Source: Hypomyces perniciosus
Lineage: Eukaryota; Ascomycota; Sordariomycetes; Hypocreales; Hypocreaceae
Length of the DNA: 64,000 nt
Direction: 5' to 3'
Assembly (NCBI GenBank): GCA_008477525.1
Contig: SPDT01000006.1
Location: 2,879,501-2,943,500 of the forward strand
Part shown: positions 43,440 to 54,048 of the stretch, one piece after another
Layout of the letters: each line of letters starts with the position of its first letter
Position numbering within the stretch: position 1 is the first letter of the stretch
Notes under the pieces: model-generated
Seen by the model: only the letters and a program-made list of their open reading frames with translations
Databases searched by the model: none
What the model was told of the DNA's origin: nothing
Made by a program: the position numbers and the translations under genes

Positions 43440-44950
43440 ATATTAGGGAAATTATATTGGTGTAGTTTATTCTTGTCATGTTTTCTTTTGTTATACAGAA
43501 GGGCCTTGCCGGCGACGAAGGGAAAACTTGGAATGCATTGTGCATGGCAGGCGTTAGGTCAGGAATATTGTATACCAGAGCGAGCTGAAGATGCTCTAGG
43601 ATACACGGGAGTGCATTCCATTTTCTTTGTTGCATAGGGTTTTTCGACAGATGTCAACTAGCATCAAAAGCATAGTGTAGCACTTGGATGTCAGGCAAAG
43701 CATTACACAGATGGAATACAGAGTATCGGGGACATTTCGTTTCGTCATATCTACAAAGTATCGTTTGCTCAAATGTGTCTCGTGGCTTGACTGTTTATTT
43801 GTAAGCGGGCCGCCTGTATACATAGAGAGCATGGGGCACATGACTGGGATAGACTGCGTGACGGTCCCAGAAAATTGGTCGCGAGGTTCGTATCTGGAGG
43901 CAAAGGCATATCCAGGTAGTAGTACTTCGTACTCCATAGATACTACAAATAATACTCCGAAAGGCGATTTGAATCTGGATGCTACGCTGTAGATAGTATG
44001 TACGGAGTAGTAGTACTATGCATTTACACGACCCACTGGGTGAAGCGTGTTTCGCTGTCTACCTCAAGGGTCTGGCTGATGATATTCATTGGTTACGCGT
44101 AGAGGTGCAGAAATCGAGGTGGGAACGGGGCGGCCACTGATTTGGGCCCATCCAACCGTCGTATCCGTAGTAAAGATGCGCCCGCATTGTCCTTTGTTTA
44201 TTGTGTACGGAGTACTCCATACTCGTATGTATGATTTCCACGACCAGCAGAACCACTATTTTCATAGGTTCTTTGTATAGCGACGCGGTGACTTTCTCAG
44301 TCGCCCTCGCGTGACTTCAGGTCACTTGCGCGCGCGCTCACGCAGACACGTCAACCCGCGCAGCGCGAACGCATGATGGATGCACAATGCCTACATAATG
44401 AATGACATGTTTACCTGTAATTCCGCGATTGTTGTTACTGGACGCGCGCTGCCCAATTGAATGTTCTGCCGCTTCTCCTGGACTGTCTGTGTCTGTTGGC
44501 TGGTGTTGAATACCTTAGTAGGTAACCAATACGCCCCCAATTACACTGAGCCGCAACCCCACCATCACTATCCAGTGCCGATGCAGGCTGCTGGACAACC
44601 GCTGTCTTACGTCTTTCTTGCGGCCATGCCCTGGCTGCCTCTCTGTTTCCTACCTCGAGGCTTTTCTTATTCTCCCCTACCGACTCTAGACACAAACAAT
44701 CCTCTCGATATATCTTCCCCCGTCTTTGTTTGGTGCGCCCTCAGCGCAAACAGCAGTGCTACCCCGGGCGGCTGCAGTTCTACTATTCTATTAGCCCCCT
44801 GTGAGACAGACCCGCGAGGCTCCCATAGCGTCTCTCTGGCGAGGTGGCGACGGCGTTTGTCCTTCCATCTACCCTCAACAGGCGTTTGCCTGGCCTCGAA
44901 CAGGGCAATCTGGACTCGTTTCTCGCCGAAGCCTCCTCGGGTCGCTCCCA
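43440..44950. other. Spacer between CAF120 and the FHA-kinase gene
   Basis: Motif clusters lie at 43918-43945, 43998-44015 and 44203-44226. A GC-rich stretch, CGCGCGCGCTCACG, lies near 44330. The right 500 bp is C/T-rich and likely the leader of the kinase gene. No other gene is seen. Confidence 0.45.
43918..44015. repeat. TACTTCGTA/TACGGAGTA motif pair
   Basis: GTAGTAGTACTTCGTACTCC and TGTACGGAGTAGTAGTACT lie about 70 bp apart in a spacer; another palindrome, GTACGGAGTACTCC, is at about 44205-44218. Confidence 0.6.
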
Positions 44951-47900
44951 ATGGAGGGCGACGAGCCAACGCAAGGTATGTGCGGATGTCGCCCGCCTGG
45001 ACAAAGGCTGTCTTTGCCTCCTATCTCGTTGCGGTCTGTGTTTGCTAACCCGAAATCTACCTGCAGCGACCCAAAATATCCTCGACCCGCGCCGAGTAGG
45101 GAAGCAAAACTCGGGTTTCTCGGACGAGGACATATCCGACATCATCTGCGTGCTGTACCCGGGCTCCGACTCGGCGCGACAGGAGGTGCAGCGCCTGGCT
45201 CAGGAGGACTCGCCGCACATCATTGGCAAGGATGAGGCCGATGGTGTAGAGCCCGACTACGACTTGGAGGACCATGCTAGTCGGTTCGAGTCGAATCCCA
45301 ACGGCCATGGCAACTATGCCATCATACTGCGACTGTCGAGCCAGGTCAAGAATCCCGCGGCGGGCTTTGCCTTTGGGAGGAACAACGCTAGGTGTGACGT
45401 TGTGTTTGTCAATGACCCCCTGAGGAGGGTTAGCAACATTCACTTTCGCATTTACGTGAATGAATATGGCAATGTTATGATTGAGGACCAGTCAACCAAT
45501 GGCACCTTTGTCGACCGAAATCTCTTGACGTCGCATCCCAAGGAAGCCGGCAAGCCAGCCGTCACTAGGTGGGTGCTGAGCTCTGGTTCCGTCATTAGAA
45601 TTTTCCTGCACAAGGAGATTCGAGACTTAACATTTCGGGTGCGCATCCCTCGCCGCGACGAAGAGTACGATCGAGCGTACACAAACAAGGTCGAGGAGTA
45701 CTTTGCCCGCCATGGACTGCAGGGCCCCGTCGAGACCGTTGGTGCTGGCCCGGGAGGCCATGTTGACTTATTCCGGACCGCTGGACAGACGACCGCGCCA
45801 CGGCGGCTAGAGCGCGAACCGACCGAAGTACAGCAGCGATCGCCTTCCAAACGCAGAGAGCAGAACGTCCTGAGACGTGAGTGGACTGGCTCCGGCAAGT
45901 ACAACAGGATAGGCATGATTGGCAAAGGCGCTTTCGCAGTGGTCTATAAAGTGACATCAAAGTATGACGGGAGACCGTACGCTGCCAAGGAGCTTGAGAA
46001 ACGCCGCTTCATTAAGAACGGAGTGCTGGATCAGAAGGTGGAAAATGAGATGAAGATTATGCAGCGGGTGCAACACGTATGTCAAACTCAATCACCCCTT
46101 TTATCCTCTTGAGATTGTGGTTGTTGTGACTAACATTAGACAAGCCCAATGTCGTCCGATATATGGAGCATTTTGACTGGGATGACAGACTTCTCATCAT
46201 CATCATGGAGTATATACCCGGAGGCGACCTTGGAAAGCTCATTGCAGATGATATCCCATTTACGGAAACGATGGCGAAGACCATGGGACAGCAACTCTTG
46301 AGCGCTCTCGGCTATTTACATGCCAATAATATTACGCACAGAGACGTTAAGCCGGACAATATTTTAATCAGCTCTTTGAAACCACTAGAGGTGAAGCTTA
46401 CCGATTTCGGTTTGTCAAAGATGGTCGATACAGAGCAGACATTCTTGCGAACGTTTTGCGGCACGTTGCTTTATTGTGCTCCCGAAGTATACACTGAGTT
46501 CGCTGAGTACGACGATAATGGTATTAGGAATAGAGGCAAAAGAGCTCGTCGCGTGCTTGGTCAGAGATATAACCACGCTGTGGACATCTGGTCTCTTGGT
46601 GGCGTTCTCTTCTACTCATTGACTGGGGCACCACCCTATCCCGTTAAGGGCGGAATCAGTTACTCTGAGCTTCTTCACAAAATCATGACTACTATGCTGA
46701 ACATTGAGCCACTTCAGAGATATTGCATCTCGGAGAAAGGCATTGATTTCCTCTGCCGGATGCTTCAGAGGCGCCCGGAAAATCGTGCGACGGTGGAAGA
46801 GCTTGATAATCACCCGTGGCTAGGGGGTTCTGGCTTGACCATACAGGCTTCACAATCGTATGATGAGATTACGGATGATGAAGACTTGGTTGAGCCCTCC
46901 CAATTTCGGCATACGGCTTATGACGAGGAGGATCGAGTGAGTGATTCGATGGGAGAGGAGGAGGAGAAAGAGAATTATGCCTTTGGACAGGGAACACAAC
47001 CTCCCCGGCTATTCGGTGAGGTGGGAGCTTCTGCCCTCGGTAGCTCTGGGGTTATCCCAGATAATTTCCTAAACTTACCTATTGGGAACGGCGGCGAAGG
47101 ACGAAATAACGTCGCTGACTCACAAGTCGACGAAGCATACGACTCTGGAGATTCTGCGGCAACCAAGCTGAAAAACCGTCGTATATACAGACAAACAAGT
47201 GCCTCTATTGAGCACCAACAATCCGCAGACCAGTTGCAAAGCTTGGTAGACGATGTTGCCTCACAAAGTCTTGGCGGCTCAGAATCAGTGGCCAGGAATC
47301 TGGGTGCCTCGATTTACTCAATTCGATCATCGGATCTGAACACCAGCAAGCGCAAACCACCCTCATCGGCCGAGGCGAGTGATGAGTTTGAGAGCACACC
47401 GACTGGTAAACCTACCATCAAGAGACTCAAGTCTGAATGTACCCTTGACGAGCTCTCTGATGATGCTATCGAAGAATTCAAGCTACTGGCGCGCATGCCC
47501 CAGATAAGGAGGCTGGGATCTGGTCGACAAATTGATGGCCCGGTCAGCAAAATCCAATTCTGGGAACCTGATCGGAAGACATGGCATCTCAATTACCCCG
47601 AAATGACGCAGCTTCAACACGATGCGTTTGCTCAGGCGGCTCGGGAAGGAGGAGAGGAATTCGCCCCTGGAAAATCGCCTCTATGGGATCTCGCTATGAA
47701 ATATTTCCCTGCGGTCACCATGGCAGAGAGACAAAACGGACAAGCTCACATGACGAATCTGGGGCGTAATGAGGATACTCCCATGGAATTTCCTCCTACG
47801 GCTGTGCCTACTATGGACGAGTCGATCCCTGATCTTCCTGACACTCAAATAGTGGTACCCGTGCAGGCCGATATAGCAGCGCGAGCTGTCGGCATGGTGG

Positions 47901-48676
47901 ATTCTGATCCCAACTCTTGTATTCAGGGAATTTCGTTTCCTATAACCGACTCTCTATCATCCTTTGGTCGCGGGCCCGAAAATACTGACGTCTTCGAGCC
48001 CAAGTCAGAGCCAAGAGTACCGAAATATGCTTTCAAGATCATTCTGTGGAAAGAGGGCTACGATCCGGCCAAAGACCCGACCAAGGTGGCCCATCCATGG
48101 GCTCGAGGAGCGGCTGATGACCAAGGCTCATACTCCTTCTGGATCTCAACTAAAGCCACGCTTGGAATACGCATCAACGGCCACCTCCTTCAATCATCCG
48201 ATGCGAAGAACCCTGGCGGGCCTTCAGTACACTGGACCAAGATCTACAACAGCGATTCTTTGCTCATCTGGGGAGGCCCCGACCCTCGAAATCAAACAAA
48301 GCTGATCTTCAGGTGTTTCTGGGGCGCTTCCTCACAACCTCGTGGCCCCATGCAGCAACTCGAATTGGCGCCTCCAGCTTTAGCACAGAAACTAGACAGC
48401 GCGTGCCAACGAACAGAGAAACGCATCCGCGACACCGCCGAGAAGCGTCGCAAACTTGACGATGCTAAAGCAGAGCATCACCAGCGTACCCTACGCGTAG
48501 GCTGGGAACGACAGAGGAGCTCTACCTTTGAACAGAAGAGACAGGAGGCCGTTGAGTTCCTTGCCGCGAGACAGGCTCTCTCGAGGAGAACATCTCCCGC
48601 GAGTATGCCCCCGACGAGCCGCCACCACACGGCTCGACTAACTCCGGACAAGGACTCTGTTCGATCAGTCTGGTGA
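44951..48676 (+). CDS. RAD53: FHA-domain checkpoint kinase, Rad53/Cds1 (Chk2) type
   Basis: Exons 44951-44975, 45067-46076 and 46145-48676 give 1188 residues. The 25-nt first exon gives MEGDEPTQ, and the junction adds ATQNIL, placing TQ sites at the extreme N-terminus. The FHA domain has FAFGRNNARCDVVF, RVSNIHFRIYVN and EDQSTNGTFV at about residues 120-200. The kinase runs from about 290 to 575: GKGAFAVVYK, AAKELEKRR, ITHRDVKPDN near 410, LTDFGLSK near 432, GTLLYCAPE. The acceptor at 46145 is fixed by QHPNVVRY. A C-terminal block near 970-1080 (YAFKIILWKEGYD to KLIFRCFWGA) could be a diverged second FHA. The tail is basic. Neurospora has two Chk2-type kinases (PRD-4, MUS-59); which one this matches is not decided here. 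Acts downstream of ATM/ATR-type kinases in DNA-damage signalling. Confidence 0.9.
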
Positions 48677-49532
48677 TTTGTGCCCGGATTTTCGGACTTG
48701 CACTTGTGTATTACTCTACTACTACTACTTCGATCCACCCCCTTTACTTACTATTAGTGCTTGGATGAGCTAGTGCGATATTGGGCAAGGGATGGGACTG
48801 AATGTTCTCTGGAAGATGGTGTTCATTTGGCATGTTTGGAATTTGGCAGAGAACTCAAAAGAAAATGGCATGATGATGTGAGATGTGAGCGTATCATTCG
48901 CGGGTTGGGAAATTTCATGCGAAACGAATGATCAGGATTATTACATAGAAAGGCAAACCGGGGGCGTCATTGGAGAGCCCCTTGCATTTGGCTTGGTTGA
49001 GTGAGTATGGCGGATCTTTTGCAGCATCACATATAACGCATAGATGGTTCTCCCCAATATAATTAGATGCGAGCAAGTTGAAGAAACGATTTCCATAAAA
49101 CCCTTTTTGCACCCTAATTCTAACCTCATATTAAACCCAATCTGGGGTCCGAGCTAATCGTACTTGGAGAAGAATAGTAGATCTTCCTTGCACATCGCCT
49201 CCCATCCCCAAGTTCAACCACCCCCGCAGGTAAAATGAAGCCAACAAACAACCAGGACCCTGTGAGTAAAATACATGTAAGAAACATCCATGAAGAAGAA
49301 AAAAGGCAATGACAAAGAGCACCGCCTCGTAGAAGAGAATAACATGTTCCAACCCGAATTATCCATACAGCAACAGCTTCCCCCCCCCCCCCCCCCCCCC
49401 CCCCAGTCTCCCCAGAGCAAAAAAAAAAAAAACATGATTTGATCGTCGCACGTCAACTGTTGGAGCCCACAGCGACCAGAAAGAAAGAAAGAAAGAAATG
49501 GCACTTCCATCACATCAACCTTCAAATTTTTT
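48677..49532. other. Convergent spacer with homopolymer runs
   Basis: 3' flanks of the kinase gene and the zinc-protein gene. It contains 25 C (49380-49404), 14 A (49419-49432) and a GAAA repeat (about 49480-49497). On the minus strand these would be T and G runs in the 3' UTR of the zinc-protein gene. Confidence 0.5.
49380..49432 (+). repeat. C25 and A14 homopolymer runs
   Basis: 25 consecutive C, 14 bases of mixed sequence, then 14 A. Homopolymer lengths are prone to sequencing error. Confidence 0.8.
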
Positions 49533-52500
49533 TTAGTAGCCCTCATAGAGCTGAGTAGGACTGGTTTTTCCGTCAAATTTATCAGAGTCGTCGGAGTCGT
49601 CGTTCGAAAAGTTTTCGATTTCGGAGATTTCTGGCTCGTCGTCTTCTTCCGATTCGGTGGACGAGTCGGATACAATTGTGTCAAGAGATGCAGAGACAAC
49701 ATCAACAGTATTAAATTCTGCGGGTAAAATATGTTGTCAGAACTTGTCACTATGTTTTTGTTGTCTTGGGCAAAAAGGAAGAGTTTACTTACCAAGCAAC
49801 ATGGCACGGTGTACTGGTGAACCAATTGGTGAGGAGGGCTCCTCGATGATTGGTTCCGGGATCCATTCGTTTGGTTTTCTAAAAGCCTTGGACTTGTCTC
49901 GTTGGCCTTCCCACCACTCGCTCGTGCGTGTGGTACATTTACCAAAGGGACGGTAGCCCCTGAGATCAGGGAAACAACGCTTGCGAGGCTCGTAGTAAGG
50001 GTTGCTCGATCGCGAATACTCGCTATTATACCCACTCTGTGCGAATGATTCATCATCACGCATCGTGTAACACTCAGAGTCGAATCGAGAAGTGTAGTCC
50101 CCAAAGTCCGATGCTGGTCCAAAGGGGGATCCAGCTTGTTTGCCCTGGCGGAACCTTGACTTGGCGCCGAAACTTCCCCAAGGATTGCTGGTGGCCTCTG
50201 AGAAATCCTGACTGCGTGGGCTGAAGGACGTGGATCCAGGTGATTTCAGACCACTAGTTTCATCCCCAAAAGTTGTACCTCCGAAGTTCGTTGCTCCGAA
50301 AGCCCCTCGAGATGCACGGAGAGGTGGCACCTCCTGGTCATCCCCGGCTCCTTCAGTTCGGTTGGTGAAGGTGCTATTAATGTCCGGCGGGAATCCTGTA
50401 ACTCCATCTGATCCAGGGGATAAGTCTGCTTGTCGAGTGGCAGACCCAGGGGATTGTTGGCCTTCTTGTGCCGCTGGCATGTAGGCCCAAGCAGCAGTTT
50501 TGCTCCTATCGCGTTTGGCAAAGGCGCTCCCCCAAAGATTCTCTGTAGACCGAGCCCGCTCTTCGTAATAAGTACCAGACATTTCTTGCTCGAAAGGAGG
50601 AGACCCTCGAGTCCATTCTTGTTGAGCACCATAGCCGCGTGGTCCATACCTATATCCATCCCCGAAAACAGGGATTGGTCTACCGTCGTCAGACATCCGC
50701 GGCGAGTCCCCGTAGATTCCTCTGCGACTGGGTACGGTATCATCACATGGCTTGATATCCTCTTCGTGAGTTTCAGCCTGAGATGAGACATCGCTTGGGA
50801 GACGGGAGTCGGAGGACCGGATGTCGACAGTCGGTCTAAATTTCACGGTCTTGCTTCCTGATGAATGGGTCGAGCCATCACTCGACGGAGGACTTTGAAT
50901 GGACCTGTCGGAGCCTCGGGGGGAGCCCTGATAATACGATGGCTGCTCAATAGGCCCTGTGGTAGAGATGCTGTCTCTATTGACACCGTCGAAGCCAGTA
51001 GCAGATTTTGAACGTTTACCATTCGCAGAAAGAGATTGTGTCTCTGTGGGGGATGCTATATCCTCAACATATGGTGCTTGGTAGTTCTTCCCAGAGGTCG
51101 TGGCGTCGAAAGGTCCGTATTGATTTTCCGGGTTTGCCAATGGACTTCGTTGAGCTCGTCTCTGGGTCGATCCAAGATTGCGATCGGGGCAGTACAGCGA
51201 GGCTGGCGACAAGGTTGAGGGATCCAACCGAGGTGAAAGAGGCGAGAGGTTTAATGGCCGGACAGCCTTTCTTCCTTGAACACCCGAAATACCACTCCTT
51301 GGTGGGCCGTGTTGATGTTCACTGGCTGAGCCAGGTACAGAGGACAGGGAGGCCCGAGGCTTGACTGTGTGTTCGGCAATGCCCTGTGTAGACGCCAAGG
51401 AGGCGGCCACCTTCTTATTCTCGGGAAGGATTGTAGAGGCCTTGTGGGAGTTATCTCTTTTTTGCGAAGAAGTCTGATACCAATTAGTTTACCGCCGCTC
51501 AAGATGGTGCTCTTTGACTTACGAAGTTAACGACAGAAGCCTCAGCGTTGTCTCCGGCGTCTTGGATTTCCAGGATGCATTTCCCGCAATAATTCGGGGT
51601 CAAAAGGCCACCCTTCGTCTTTGGGTTCTTGCGATGAAATGCCTTGGATCGGACAACCCCACACCTGTAACAGAAGTGATGCTCTAGGGCTCCGGTCACA
51701 ATCTCCGCTTCCTGGCACGATTCGCAATAATTCAGAATTAGCTTCTGTCCCGGGATAATAGGATGTTTCTCGTGAAACTTGGCAGAACGAATGCGGCCAC
51801 AGCCGGAGCAAAGATGATGACGCATGTTTCGTTCCGGACTCATCGTTCGTTGACTGGTTGGGCCGTCAATAGGCTCAAGCCGAGGATTCAGCTCTACAGG
51901 ATTGGCTTCAGAGTTTTGAACCGGACGAGGAGATGCCTCATTGTCCCGAGATGGTTGCCCAGAAGTTGGAGCTGGGCTGTGTTGTGTATTCGATTGGCCG
52001 CCAGCTGAGCATTCTGGTTGATGTGACTCCTTAGTTGGTTCCCCCATCCCCAATACAGTGTTGAGCGTTGTGTTGAGTTTTGTCTGCAAGGCAGCTAGTT
52101 CGCTCTTCAGAGCAGAATTACCTGGGGTTTTGGATAGTTCTGCAACTTTTCCATCCAGCTCGTGTTGAATACGCTGAAGATCCTGAGAAACGGTGCCTGA
52201 TTGTTGCTGCGGTTGGCAAACCTCCATGGGAAGTTTGGAGTGCGCATACATATCCATCGAAGGATGAATTGCAGGCTGTGTGTAGTTAGCAAAGAAGTAA
52301 ATGACCGATGGAGCCGGATATTGTGGCACCTGGGAGACCATCGGAACCGTCGCGTAAGCAAATCGAGGCTGGTAGTGTTGCTGCGGTTGAGTTTCCGCAG
52401 CCTGTGCCATAGGAAGTTGGTTTGAAACAGGTTTAGACAATGTCGAAGCCGTGGGAGAAACAGATTTTGCAGGGGGACCAGTACAGATTGGAACAGTAGA

Positions 52501-52701
52501 TGGAAATGTAACGGAAGCTGAAATGGATGAAGCAACAGGAGACGACAATGCTGGGGATGATTTGGAGGACTTCTTCCGCTTCAAGAGTCGACGCAGAGAT
52601 GCGGACTTTCGAGGAGTCTTGGATTCGGGTTTCTGAGGCGAGGAATCCTGTCGTGCAGGTTGATTCTGATGATGAACTTTCAAGGAAGATCGTCGAGGCA
52701 T
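49533..52701 (-). CDS. Fungal protein with two tandem Cys-rich zinc units
   Basis: Exons 52701-51523, 51473-49793 and 49717-49533 give 1014 residues; introns are 49 and 75 bp and the last exon adds an acidic 61-residue tail. Residues about 310-385 hold two copies of one unit, H-H-x-C-x2-C-G-x2-R-S-x2-F-H-x-K-x-P...L-x2-N-Y-C-x2-C (HHLCSGCGRIRSAKFHEKHP and HHFCYRCGVVRSKAFHRKNP). Each has four Cys in CxxC pairs about 30 residues apart, as in a zinc ribbon. A Gln-rich and a short coiled segment (VSQDLQRIQHELDGKVAELS) come before. The C-terminal half is Ser/Gly/Pro-rich and disordered, with a basic-aromatic stretch (RKRCFPDLRGYRPFGKC). I do not recognise the family. Zinc binding is inferred; function unknown. 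Confidence 0.75.
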
Positions 52702-52710
52702 TGGAGACTC

Positions 52711-52950
52711 CTAGGCATCCTCACAGTCCGACTCCTTACCGACTTCATCAGATGATGCAGATGATTCGCTTTCACTGGTTTCATCGTCGTTCGTGGTGTA
52801 TTGAATCCTCACTTGCTGCACCTGAGCGGCTGCCCTTCTTTCTGCGCGTTCAATCTCGCGACGCGTGGGCAAATTGAAGGCAGCGCTGAGCAGATCAATC
52901 TCCTGGCCGTTGATTAGATTTTTGCGCCGATTCCGTTTGCTGCGTCCCAT
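52711..52950 (-). CDS. Small ORF (79 aa) directly upstream of the zinc-protein gene
   Basis: The product starts MGRSKRNRRKNLINGQEIDL, is basic at the N-terminus, has a charged helix (TRREIERAERRAAAQ) and a Ser/Glu-rich acidic end. The TAG lies 9 nt before the next ATG on the same strand, too close for an independent promoter. It may be a translated uORF in the leader of the downstream gene, the first cistron of a two-ORF mRNA, or an exon of an unrecognised splice form. Its ordered charge pattern looks more protein-like than a random frame. Family not recognised. Confidence 0.45.
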   Translation of the reverse strand: MGRSKRNRRKNLINGQEIDLLSAAFNLPTRREIERAERRAAAQVQQVRIQYTTNDDETSESESSASSDEVGKESDCEDA

Positions 52951-54048
52951 TGTGCCGATAGCGAGATCCGTAGCACGATGGAGATGAGCTGGTGTGGACA
53001 ATGAAGGTTGAAGCAGAAACAAAAAAGGAGTGGAAGAAGTTGGTGAAGGTGAAATGCTCAAAACAAGGACTGGCAAAAAAAAGTGAGATGAAAGTGAGAA
53101 AATACCAGACGCGCTCTGAGGTGAAGGGCGCGTCTCGTGTTATCGGACGAAGTGCCAGCTGCCGACTTCGTACCTGCAGGTGTACCTCTTCAACCGACTG
53201 TCAGTCAGCTACAGTTGTCCTTCAGCTGGCAGAAAGGGAGAGAACGTACCTTGGGTGTAAAATAAAACAAAACAAAACAAAATGTAGGACAAGTTCGAGA
53301 GTTCGATGAAATACAAATGGTGTTGGATTTTAAAAATTCGACGACTTCATGTGAGGAGCTCGCACATCACAACTCTCGATCCGGCCGAGAAACGATGTGG
53401 TGTTGTTTGACCCCTATTCGACTGTTTGAAACTCGTTTGAAGCGTTGATCCTGACCACTCCTTGGAGAGGGATGAACTTCGATGCGTGCTTGTTGTTCAA
53501 GACGGATGGGAACAGTAGAGGATGGAGGAAAAATTGGATAAGAGGGTAATAAAAAAAAAGTGTGGTGAAGAGATGAAGATGGGAGACCATAGGAGTTGAT
53601 TCTTGAAATGCTCGCCCCTGAATCCGTCCTATTGTTGCGGTGGCCTCGATACTATTGTCACACCAGCCACAATTAAACGCTACCACATACATAACCTTCG
53701 AGCGGAATATCATCTGAGCCTGAGGATTGCCTAGAGCTTTTTTTCTCGGGCATCACCATCTGAAGTATTCTGTCCCACTGAAGGCAGAGACAGGAAATAT
53801 GAGGATTGAAGAAATCCTCCATCAAAGCCAAGTTAGCATGAACGCAAGTGAACATCACGTACCTGTCAAGGCGATTAGATGACCGTTAAGCCCTGGCAGA
53901 GCATTCGGCCGCGCGCGCTTCGTTCAACTCAAATCATACATTGGTATACATTTCAAGACGTGCTTTTGTCTAGATACACACAATCCGCCTGGCAAGATTT
54001 TTGCCTATTCCCCTATTCCCAATACCCCCATTTGTAGATGAAATAGCT
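52951..54048. other. Spacer between STT3 3' end and the zinc-protein gene
   Basis: Contains (AAAAC)n near 53263-53281. Open stretches of 60-100 codons on the minus strand show no family features. Likely promoter and leader of the small ORF/zinc-protein unit. Confidence 0.4.

Noticed and set aside
53414..53858. 60-99-codon open frames on the minus strand
   Set aside because: Hydrophobic low-complexity products (FFYYPLIQFFLHPLLF) typical of T-rich non-coding DNA; no splice or family support.
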